From: Lampris incognitus
Lineage: Eukaryota > Chordata > Actinopteri > Lampriformes > Lampridae
Assembly (NCBI RefSeq): GCF_029633865.1
Contig: NC_079213.1
Coordinates: forward strand, 97,015,403-97,079,402
Reading direction: 5' to 3'
DNA: 64,000 nucleotides
The stretch's first letter is position 1. The number at the start of each line of letters is the position of its first letter. Positions 1-32,500 of the stretch are shown one piece after another. The translations under genes were made by a program, and so were the position numbers. Below the pieces are notes generated by a model. That model was given only the letters and a program-made list of their open reading frames with translations. It did no database searches and was not told the DNA's origin.

Positions 1-621
1 ATCATAAAAGTCTTGACATCCCAAAAAAAGCACTTGCTATGGTAGTAACCAAATGTACAAATTTAGTAATTTGTATTATTCCATCTAATGGACATGGTTT
101 AACTCGAAGCATCCAATCTGTAAGATTTCTGTCGGTCAGTCCATTTCTGAGGCAGTCTTAAAATGTTTACATTGTGGTTTATTTGCATTATTATCAGCAC
201 ATGTCGTCTGATATGTCTTAAATGTCTCGATTGAAATGGGCCAAATATCAGAGCTACAGTATACCTGATTAGAAAGTGAAGTTGTGTCCAAAAGCTGTGT
301 TGCGGCTTTGCAGCAAAGAGGGAAACAGCTAGTCGTCACTGGATTGTTGTAAATAGCCCTGGTGTACCGAGCACCTGTCATACTAAATGAAGTGAAGTTT
401 GCGGCTCTTTAGTTGGCTTGAATTTCGCCAGGTGGGTTGGTAGTGTGTCAGTGGCCACCCACCGATGTAGCTCTGGCATAAAGATAGGCTGGTTCTTCAT
501 TCACTTAGGCCATGTGCACACAAAGGAGTCGTACCAATGATTTTCCCCCCGATCAATGTGTTGCAAAACTGTCGCTGAATATAAATTGCCAGCTTCTGAA
601 TTTCACACCGGTGGTATTCAC
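1..621. other. Unassigned sequence left of the myosin gene
   Basis: No coding exon, RNA gene or recognisable repeat was found here. Short ORFs occur but show no family motif. It may belong to the 3' flank of the myosin or to a neighbouring gene outside the window. Confidence 0.4.
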
Positions 622-1039
622 CATCAGAATAGCGGTCTATTCTGTTGCCTACCAACACAGGGTTCGAATCCCCGTGTTACCTCCGGCTTGGTCGGGTGTC
701 CCTACAGACAAAATTGGTTGTGTCTGCAAGTGGGAAGCCGGATGTGGGTATGTGTCCTGGTCGTTGCACTAGCGCCTTCTCTGGTAGGTCGGGGCGCCTG
801 TTTGGGGGATGGGGGAACTGGGGGGAATAGCGTGATCTTCTCACGCGCTACGTCCCCCTGGCGAAACTCACTGTCAGGTGAAAAGAAGCGGCTGGCGACT
901 CCACATGTATCGGAGGAGGCATGTAGTAGTCTGCAGCCCTCCCCAGATTGGCAGAGGGGGTGCAGGAGTGACCGGGATGGCTTGGAAGAATGGGGTAACT
1001 GGCCGGATACAATTGGGGAGAAAAGGGGGGGGGGGGATA
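622..1039 (+). mobile_element. SINE-A copy 1 (tRNA-derived)
   Basis: First of 13 copies of one SINE of about 430 bp. The family consensus I read by eye has a Pol III A-box-like TAGCGTGGCGG and B-box GGTTCGAATCC near the head. A body follows with CTCCACATGTATCGGAGGAG and AATTGGGGAGAAAAAGGGG at the 3' end. This copy ends in a run of G and has a decayed head. Confidence 0.85.
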
Positions 1040-1921
1040 AGCAGACAAAATGCAACTAATTATTGCAACAACAATTCGACTTACAAAGTTGTATGTACCT
1101 CCTTGGCGTGCACAGGCCGCGTCTTGGGCCACGTCTGCACAGCTTCACCCACGGTGGACACAAAGTCATGCCACATACAGGTATACAACTGCCACAGTGT
1201 TGAAAATGGCACAAAAAAATGCTGGTTTGTTGCTGCTGACAATGAGTCGCCGTCACGTTTCTTTATCTTTCAGAGCTTTCAGCGCGTCTGTGTTGGGCTG
1301 TTTAGAGTCTCATCCGCTGTCAGGCTGGCTGACATGTGGGGACGGACGCATGCACGCAGACGTGAAAGACAGGAATGTAGAAGCACAATGAAAAGCACAC
1401 AGACACAAGCAGGCAGACACGCATGTTCTGTCTGTCTGACCAGTCCTCTGAGACAGTCAAATGCAATGATGCCAGTCCTGTACATCCTGAAATGGTGCAT
1501 GATAGGAACAAAAAAGAACAAAAAAAATGAAAATAAAAAAATAATTTTCTTGTGCCAGCACGCATACTTTTCGATGTTATTTGCCAATTGTTGTCTGTCT
1601 TTGATTTATTTTGATATTTGATTCTTGTTTTCTATTTTTCAGAGGTTTGTGAATATATAAATATGTATTACTGATGATGTCTAGTGGTACGAAGTACTCG
1701 CATGAGAGAATTTTTTTATACAGAAGATGTTTCTAATTTTTTTGTTTTTTATTCTGGTTCTTATTGGGGGTCAAGGTTACGGGGACTGCAGTCCCACCGT
1801 GTGTCTGCTTCCAATAAAATATGAAACAACCACTTCTCTTTTCATTTTGTTCATTATCACACATCACACAAGGTAGCCTCCTTTTATTCTATCAAAGTCT
1901 TGAATCTGAATTTTCTTGCAA
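1040..1921. other. Gene-free stretch between SINEs
   Basis: AT-rich sequence without exon-like features or repeats that I recognise. The ORF reading through it starts inside the SINE and is not gene-like. Confidence 0.35.
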
Positions 1922-1934
1922 ATAAAATATCAGC

Positions 1935-2308
1935 GGCGGCACGGTGGCGCAGTGGTTACTGCGGTCGCCTCACAGCAAGAAGGTCCTGGGTTCCACCCCC
2001 GGGGTAGTCCAACTTTGGGGGTCGTCCCGGGTCATCCTCTGTGTGGAGTTTGCATGTTCTCCCCGTGTCTGCATGGGTTTCCTCTGGGTGCTCCGGTTTC
2101 CTCCCACAGTCCAAATACATGTAGGTCAGGTGAATCGGCAGTACTAAATTGTCCCTAGGTGTGAATGTGTGTACGTGTCGGCCCTGTATGATGGACTGGC
2201 GGCCTGTCCAGGGTGTCTCCCCGCCTGCCGCACATGACTGCTGGGATAGGCTCCAACATCCCCGCGACCCTGAGAGCAGGATAAGCGGTTCGACTAATGG
2301 ATGGATAG
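1935..2308 (+). mobile_element. SINE-B copy 1, ATGG-tail type, with target-site duplication
   Basis: Full-length tRNA-derived SINE. It starts GGCACGGTGGCGCAGTGG (A-box-like), has a B-box region GGTTCCACCCC and ends GGATAAGCGGTTCGACTAATGG with an ATGG tail. The 13-bp duplication ATAAAATATCAGC flanks it (1,922-1,934 and 2,309-2,321), so the insertion edges are well defined. Confidence 0.88.
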
Positions 2309-2454
2309 ATAAAATATCAGCAAGGAATTGTACCGGAGGTAAAAATCGTGTATGAAATAACGTTTGGACTTTCTCGAGGGCTCCATATGATCCCCAGATA
2401 AACCACCGGCAAGGTCACTGACTCTACAAGCAGCTCCCACACCGTAAAAAGAAT

Positions 2455-2800
2455 TAAGTTTCCTTTATTAATCCCCTTGAGGAAATTCAGTTACTGCAAA
2501 TTAACCCATCCTAGCTGTGATCTGTGTAGCTAGGAGCAGTGGGCAGCTGCAGTGCCCGGGTACCAACTCCAGTTCTTTTCCCGCACAGACAGCAGTATAA
2601 ACCCTAAGATGCATGTCTTTTTGATGGTGGGAGGAAACTGGAGCACCCGGATGAAACCCACAGACACGGGGAGAACATGCAGACTCCACACAGAGGACAA
2701 CCTGGGATGACCCCCAAGGTTGGACTACCCCGGGATTCAAACCCAGGACCTTCTTGCTGTGAGGCGACAGCACTAACCACTGGGCCAACGTGCTGCCCAG
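2455..2800 (-). mobile_element. SINE-B copy 2, CCCC-ATGGGG tail type
   Basis: Same tRNA-like head as SINE-B copy 1 (plus-strand end ...GCACTAACCACTGGGCCAACG). Its 3' part differs: the reverse strand ends with a sequence like GGGGATTAATAAAGGAAA instead of the GGATAAGCGG/ATGG tail. Confidence 0.8.
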
Positions 2801-3086
2801 GGTTTAAGGAGTAAAGGAAAATTCTGGGGCGGTTTATTTGTTTTTGTTTTTTTTATTACAACCCGGGTCTTATTTTGCAGTTTTCGCCATCATTCACATC
2901 AGTTATGATGTCACTTTACTCACCAGCTTCATTGTAGGGACTGTGGATATGGGACTGGACACAGCTTTACAGTGGCGTCTAAAGGGGCAACTGAACACAA
3001 GCATCAGACACGTTTCAACAATTCAACCCAACTGTCTCAATCACGTGTTTGGTCGCAAAAATGAAGGTGCGAATTAAAAGTAGAAA

Positions 3087-3593
3087 TTTATTACCAAAAA
3101 TGTCCAACATTATCAACGGTTGATCACATTGCCGGACTGGACTGAGCTACATCTTGGGTCAACTTGCAGGAATGACCATCCTAGAGTTACTGTGTGTAGC
3201 ATTAACCATCAATAAACTACCTGGCTAGCACAAGTGAGAAATCATAGATAATGGGAGATCATGTACACAGTCTAACTGAGGCATGATGTTTTGTTTTTTT
3301 TTCTTTTGCTGTTGAAAGGACAGGTTTAAGACTCATGTTCAATTGCCCCATAAGACACCATTGAAAAACTGTCTAATGGGGCTCCCGTGTCCAAAATCTC
3401 CAAAATGAAGCCAATGAGTAAAATTATATCTATAACTGATATGCACAATGGCTTAAACTATGGAAATAAGACCCAGGCTGTAGAAAAACGGAATTATCCT
3501 TTAAATTATGGTTTGATAACTCTGAATGTGGCATTGTACATCGGCCTTAAATAGTCCCAGTGAGGATGATGAACTCAGCCTGTTTGCCGACTC
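3087..3593 (-). other. myo5: Myosin V 3' untranslated region with likely poly(A) signal
   Basis: About 500 bases follow the myosin stop. On the minus strand an AATAAA (TTTATT on the plus strand near 3,087) is the first poly(A) signal noticed downstream, so the transcript probably ends near 3,070. The stretch has no ORF of interest and no recognised repeat. The end is inferred from the motif alone. Confidence 0.4.
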
Positions 3594-25999
<22,406 letters not shown>

Positions 26000-26317
26000 C
26001 TTAGGTGGTATGCAGCTAATGAGGAGCCATCAGCAGGACAGCCGGTATCCTCTCTCACCTCTGCAGCAGAAGCGACTTGTGCGCTCTTGTGGGCGTGAAC
26101 GTGCACTTTGTCCACGCCACCACAGCAGCTTCCGGAGCCAAAGACTCGCCGGGTTAACTGTTAATCTGTGCGATCACTGCATGTGGCTACACATCCATCT
26201 GGTCACACTTCCTGCACTTCAGATTTCCGCGATTTGAACGGCCGCTGTCAACACACACTGTCTGCTGTACTGACAATTTTCACAAGACCGCCGATGTTAC
26301 AGTCGGGTTGCAACGAG
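26000..26317 (-). promoter_or_regulatory. myo5: 5' leader and likely promoter of the myosin V gene
   Basis: The ATG at 25,997-25,999 has a G at +4 and an A at -3 on the minus strand. The 320 bases upstream are unique and moderately CpG-containing. A SINE-B/SINE-A pair starts right beyond, at 26,318. No TATA box is obvious. Confidence 0.35.
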
Positions 26318-26476
26318 AAGCGGCACGGTGGCCCAGTGGTTAGCGCTGTTGCCTCACAGCAAGAAGGGTCCGGGGTTCGAACCCCAGGCTGTCTCAGGTC
26401 CTTTCTGTGTGGAGTTTGCATGTTCTCCCCGTGACTGCGTGGGTTTCCTCCGGGTGCTCTGGTTTCCTCCCACCGT
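26318..26476 (+). mobile_element. SINE-B 5' fragment upstream of the myosin promoter
   Basis: Head GCGGCACGGTGGCCCAGTGG and B-box GGTTCGAACCCC are intact. The copy stops at CTCCCACCG and runs into a short A-rich piece before SINE-A copy 7. Confidence 0.85.
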
Positions 26477-26496
26477 AAGAAAAAAATAAAAATTTC

Positions 26497-26935
26497 TTGG
26501 CCGTCCGGTTGGCATGGCGGTCTATTCCGTTGCCTCCCAACACGGCGATCGCCAGTTCGAATCCCCATGTTACCACCAGCTTGGTAGGGCGTCCCTACAG
26601 TCACAATTGGCCGTGTCTGCGGGTGGGAAGCCCGATGTGGCTATGTGTCCTGGTCGCTGCACTAGCGCCTCCTCTGGTCGGTCAGGGCCCCTGTTCGGGA
26701 AGGGGGGGGGACTGGGGGAAATAGCGTGGTCCTCCCACGAGCTAGGTCCAACCCTGGCGACACTCCTCACTGTCAGGTGAAAAGAAGCGACTGGCGACTC
26801 CACATGTATCGGAGGAGGCATGGGGTAGTCTGCAGCCCTCCCAGGATCGGCAGAGGGGGTGGAGCAGCGACCGGGATGGCTCGGAAGAGTGGGGTAATTA
26901 GCCGGATACAATTGGGGAGAAAAAGGGGAAAAATA
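26497..26935 (+). mobile_element. SINE-A copy 7
   Basis: Complete forward copy directly beside the SINE-B fragment. Together they fill about half of the 1.2-kb gap between the mbd3 poly(A) signal and the myosin start. Confidence 0.9.
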
Positions 26936-27189
26936 AAATAGAGATTTCTAAGTGCGTTCTACTTTGCTACCAAAAATCAAGACGGCACACCGGCTTACGT
27001 AGATTCATTTTTAATAAGCAACACAATCAAATTAATGTCAGCGATCAGCCTGCTGATATTCAGTAGGGCCTGTCCTCATGTCAGTTGGCTATGTCATTCA
27101 CCACCAAACTTTTGAGCAATAGGGGCAATACATATAAAATTAGCCTTCCTCAAACATAAATGAGAAAGACATTCATATGACAATCATTC

Positions 27190-28423
27190 ATAATTTATTT
27201 TGTCACCAATTTGTGTGCATGGATTTACTAAGAGGCAGCATGTGTGTGGTAGCATCGACAGCTTAAAAAAAATGAACTGAAGTTGTCGGAGAAACAAAGC
27301 TTTGGCAAGAAATAGCATTGTTTCACAACAACACCAGCAAGCACCTCTATGATAAGTGTTAACAAAAAAGTAAGTTATACAAAAAAAAAAAGCAAGAGGT
27401 TTCAAGTCATTTCCTTCCCATTGTGCTCATCTCCATCTCCGGTTTACTCTCGCTGTGAGCCGATCACAGCCACGGGGCCGTGACTGCTCAGGGTTCGACT
27501 GAGAAGTAACCTGGGATGGACACATCTCCCCGAAAAACAAGGAAATTTTTTTTAAAAAAAAGCGCTTTATCTCCCCAGTAAACGACATGGCTCCTCTTTG
27601 GTCAATACTGAAAATGACAGGTATTGTAACAAGCTGAAACGAATGAAAATATTTCCTTGAGAACGTAATAAAAATGCAATTCAATATTTACCCCCTGCGA
27701 TAGACTCACAGATCTGGCAGTGCTTTCTGCACCCATGACTTCTGCCGTCTTCCTTAATTCTTAACCAGCGCTGCGGCTGACACAAATAGGCCATAGTTAA
27801 ATAGATTTCATATCTTATAAATTCCTCTAAGATGAATCCGTGATATATGAGGGTCTATGCGTGTTGTGTTGTACTACTCATGGAGTGCATCAAAAAGAGT
27901 GCCATACATTTCAAACATACAAAACATTCATTTCAAATTTACCCAAACCAAAAGAGAGCACTCGAACAACCCTTTCTGGAACCATGTACAGAAAAGGTTG
28001 GGGATTTGACATGATTGTCATAAAAAGAAATAAACCCATCCGATGCCTTTTAGTAAAAAAATTATTAAACACAGGATTTAGTGACACTGTACACACCTCT
28101 CTTTTCAATTTTCAATCTTTTGAGAGTTTGTTGATGTCTTCTTCTGCCAGAGGAACATCTTCATAATGTTGGTTTCAGAGTAACTGTCTGTGTTGTTTAG
28201 CGAGCGCTGGAGTCGCAGCCCCAACAAGCGGGGCTGAAGGTGACAGGGTTAAAGGTCGGGCAAAGGGAATACGGTTGTTTTGGGTGAACTGGTGTCACTA
28301 CGGTGAGGGGCGGAGGTAAGAGGATGGTTCTTCTGGCGATGCACCGGGATGGGGCTCCGACTGTTGGTGGTTGTTGTGTGAGAGTGCGTGTTGAACACCG
28401 CTGCAAACATGCCTCTGTCCATT
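27190..28423 (-). other. mbd3: Probable mbd3 3'-UTR exon
   Basis: The last coding exon continues five bases past the TAG to a donor (CACAG then GTAGGC) at 29,240. A good acceptor (a pyrimidine-rich stretch, then CGCAG) lies at 28,423/28,424. An AATAAA on the minus strand occurs at 27,194-27,199. A spliced 3'-UTR exon of about 1.2 kb fits these marks, with the SINE at 28,593-28,996 falling inside the last intron. There is no coding potential here. Confidence 0.4.
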
Positions 28424-28592
28424 CTGCGTTACAAGAGGAAAATGTTAGCAACAAAATAAAGCTTCCTCTAAATTCATATAGTTTCACTTTGCATTTCACA
28501 TCCGCTGCCAAAATCAACGCCAGAAATGTGGTAAACATAAATTGATTTCGAGACAAGAAAAAGCAAAACTGAAATGATAAATAAAGCCTGAT

Positions 28593-28996
28593 CCCCCCCC
28601 CCCTTTTCTCCCTGATCGTATCCGGCCAATTACCCCGCTCTTCCGAGCCGTCCCGGTCGCTGCCTCTCCCCCTCTGCTGATCCGGGGAGGGCTGCAGACT
28701 ACCACATGCCTCCTCCGATACATGCGGGGTCGCCAGCCGCTTCTTTTCACCTGAAAGTGAGGAGTTTCGCCAGGGGGACGTAGCGCGTGGGAGGATCACG
28801 CTATTCTCTCCAGTTCCCCCTCCTCCCCAAACAGGCGCCGCGACCGACCAGAGAAGACATTAGTGCAGCGACCAGGACACACACTCACACAGCCAATTGT
28901 GTCTGTAGGGACGCCCGGGGGTAACACGAGGATTCGTACTGGCGATCCCTGTGTTGGTAGGCAACGGAATAGACCGCTATGCCACCCGGACACCCA
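28593..28996 (-). mobile_element. SINE-A copy 8
   Basis: Reverse copy in the likely last (3'-UTR) intron of mbd3. AAAGCCTGAT occurs on both sides as a short duplication. Confidence 0.88.
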
Positions 28997-29244
28997 AAGC
29001 CTGATTTTTTTTTTAATTCTTTGAAAATTGTTATTGGCAGTTAGAAACAATTGAGATTTGTAAATGTTTACAGAAAGGTTTCCGGTGGAAGCCTGCATCA
29101 GAGGTCCACCCAAATATTCTCAGAATATAGTCCTCAACTTGATATGCATCCTCCATTTGTCCCATTAGTTTTATATTTGGAATAAGTACATTTCTTTTCA
29201 TTGATAGATGGAGCCACAGACGAGCACTATCAGGCCTACCTGTG

Positions 29245-29466
29245 CTATACACTCTCCATGTCTTCACTACCGTTGCCCTCCTCCTTCAGAGCTTCTCCTT
29301 CGCTAGCCGCCTCCTCAATGTGAGCCAGCATATCAGCCATTAGTGCCTCTTCCAGCCTCTTCCTCACACTGTACACCAGCTCTTCCTGTTTCCTGCACAG
29401 TCACATGCAACAGGAAACTGTTACAGATGGCAATTATGAATATTAAGCAACTACATCTGCTCAGTA

Positions 29467-29541
<75 letters not shown>

Positions 29542-32500
29542 AATAAGAGTTGCAGGGGCAATGGAACATGGAACATGACATTTTGAGCAAACCAAACTCG
29601 GCCCTTTCAGTGACTTTAAGATCTCTCAAAACAAGAAGTTCATGTTTTATCGTGAACCTAGCGAGTTTTTAATATAAAGTAATCTAACCTTGTAGGAAGT
29701 TTAGTATAAGGAACGAGACAAATACATGATATTAAGAGTGAAAAATAAAGATATTTATCTGTCTTGGTAACGGACTAAGAGGACAAAAGGTACATTTCTT
29801 CACATGGCGGAAGAGACATGCGCTAACAGAAAAGTATTTCTGATTTAAATAAGCGGGGTTTAGCTCCCATTTGTTCACGTCTCCATCTGTTTAAAGAAGC
29901 CAACCCTTTAAAGGCTTTTATTGTGCCGAGTGACATAAAAACCAATCAATATCAAAACAGTGTGAAACAGATGAGCCATTACACTGACATTATTAAAACT
30001 AGCTCATTCTAGTCAGTTTTGAGACACTCGTGGACTGTGTAAGGTTTGGATTTGTTCGTTCACGCACCCACACGGTGACTATTTGCTTCAAGATAACTTG
30101 AAGCAAATAGTCACCAAATTTCACCGAATTGCTTACACAGGCCAAAGATTCAAATACGATAAACTATAACTAAAAGCATCATTTAGTATTGGACAGGAGA
30201 TGCTGAATCTAGTGTGTACCAGATCTCAATTCTGTGTCTGTGTAGTGTGTGTGAAGTATTGCGCATGTCTGTGGCTGAGGCCATACCTGATGTCCTCGTC
30301 AGTGACTATGAAGGCCTTGCATAAGGGCTGTGCAGTGTTGAGCCAAACTCCTGGGTTCTTCTCGACGGCAGCGGACAGCTGGCCCGTGATGGGGGCTGCA
30401 CTGGTGTGGAGGGCACTTGCAATGGCCGACAGAAGAGTCTTGTCTGTGCAACCTGGACCAACCCCTACAAGGTACAGCAAGGTGGACATGAGAGATGATG
30501 ACATACATGAAAGGTCGCAAGGAGGCATTTACAGTGAACCTTTTTTTTTTTAATTTTTTTATTCACATTTATGAGAAACAAAGACATGTTGTTGTTATGC
30601 AGAATGATGATTTACCTGCACTAGCAAAATGGACATAATGAAATAATGTCAAAATAAAGTGACATTTAATAAAGAATCGGCGCATTTGGTTTGAAGGAGA
30701 GGAGACATTACCCTGCAAGCCTTTAGGCAGCTCCATAGTTTTCACCAGCTCCTCTGCTATGTCATAAGCATTAAGACCACTCAGCTTCTTCTCCCAAAAC
30801 AGCTGTGAACAAAACACATTTGTTCCTATGAGCACAGCTCAGAGAAAAATAATCAAAACTTCAAGATATAAGAGACACTGCTATTAAACTGAGTGTAGGA
30901 AAAAAACTAAGCACACAAGAGACATTTTTGTCAAAACCAAAGTTTGTTTTTTTTCTTTACCCCCCCCCCCCCCCCAAATTGTATCTGGCCAATTATCCCA
31001 CACTTCCGAGCCATCCCGGTCGCTGCTCCACCCCCTCTGCTGATGCGAGGAGGGCTGCAGACTACCACATGCCTCCTCCGATACATGTGGAGTCACCAGC
31101 CACTTCTTTTCACCTGACAGTGAGGAGTTTTACCAGGGGGACGTAGCACGTAGGAGGATCACGCTATTCCCCCCAGTTCCCCCTCCCCCCTGAACAGGTG
31201 CCCCGACCGACCAAAGGAGACGCTAGTGCAGCGACCAGGATACATACCCACATCCGGCTTCCCACCCGCAGACACGGCCAATTGTGTCTGTAGGGATGCC
31301 CGACCAAGCCGCAGGTAACACCAGGATTCGAACCGGCGATCCCCGTGTTGGTAGGCAATGCAATAGACTGCTACGCCCCCCAAATCTCGATTTTACAGGA
31401 GCAAAGTTACACCTTTTGGAACACATTGTGGATTTGATGTTGTCATATCATAGGTGTTTTTCTGGTCCCCACAGGAGGATGATGAGATACTGAGGCTGTT
31501 TACCTGTCTGGGCTGGTCAACGGCTTTCTGAGGATCTGTCTTGACCTTATTGCTGGGATGGTTGGTAACCTTGGTAACAGGCTGCTTAAAGATGGAGGCT
31601 GTCTGTCTGACTGGGAGTGATGTGTTCAAGTCAGGCTTGCCCTTGAAGTACAGACAAAGAGGGAGAAAGGAGGCAGGCAAGACGAACGAGAGCGAAAGAG
31701 AAAGCTTTATTAGTACATCAGTTGGTCTGTGCAGCACAGCGCTGATGTAGCATGCATCAGGTCATCCATGGCTGAAGCTGCAAAAAAGGTCTGGGAGGGG
31801 GCTGCCGTCACCAATAATAATAAAAACACATCTATTTTAAGTAAAGTGAGCAGGATTTGTTGGTTGCGGTTTGTAAACACATTAAAAGTTGGCCCCTCCT
31901 CCCCGGCTCAATGACACCAGAAGCGCGTGTCCCCTGACCGCAGTTGCCAGAACACATCCCAGTATACAGGCCAACTCCGCATTCATTCATCCCCATCCTC
32001 TCCTTCAGTGCTCGCCAGCGGGTGAAAGCCAACCCCAGATTCACTCTCATTTTTTGAATGAGCTTTGTCTGCTTGGCGTTTCGCCTCGCTATATTTTTGT
32101 CTTTTCAGTGCTGTGTCCGCCATTGTCACGGTTTCCTCTTGGATGCGTACTTACAATCTCAATCTGGCACCTGGTCGCTACGTTTTTATATAGTCCCGCT
32201 GTCCAGAGGTTAACGCTGAGAAACATCCCATACACAGCAAAATAAGAAAATACGGGCAGAGGACAGGGTCTCTGCAGATACAGACACCGCCACACATGTC
32301 TAGTGGGTCATAAGTGAAGATTGAGAGGGATTATTCTTGTATGAGTCTATATGTTGAGTTTTAGGGAAATCCTACTCGTTCTACCTTTAGGTAAGACAGA
32401 ATCAAACTGTTCCAAAGAAATATTTTTAGAGGAGTCTGCAAATGATAAAAACAATGCAAGTTGCTTGGTCACGTCTGAAACCAGAACACACAATTTTAGG

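Noticed and set aside
878-1621. Plus-strand 247-codon open frame
   Set aside because: It begins inside SINE-A copy 1 and continues through unrelated AT-rich DNA; no family motif, no splice context.
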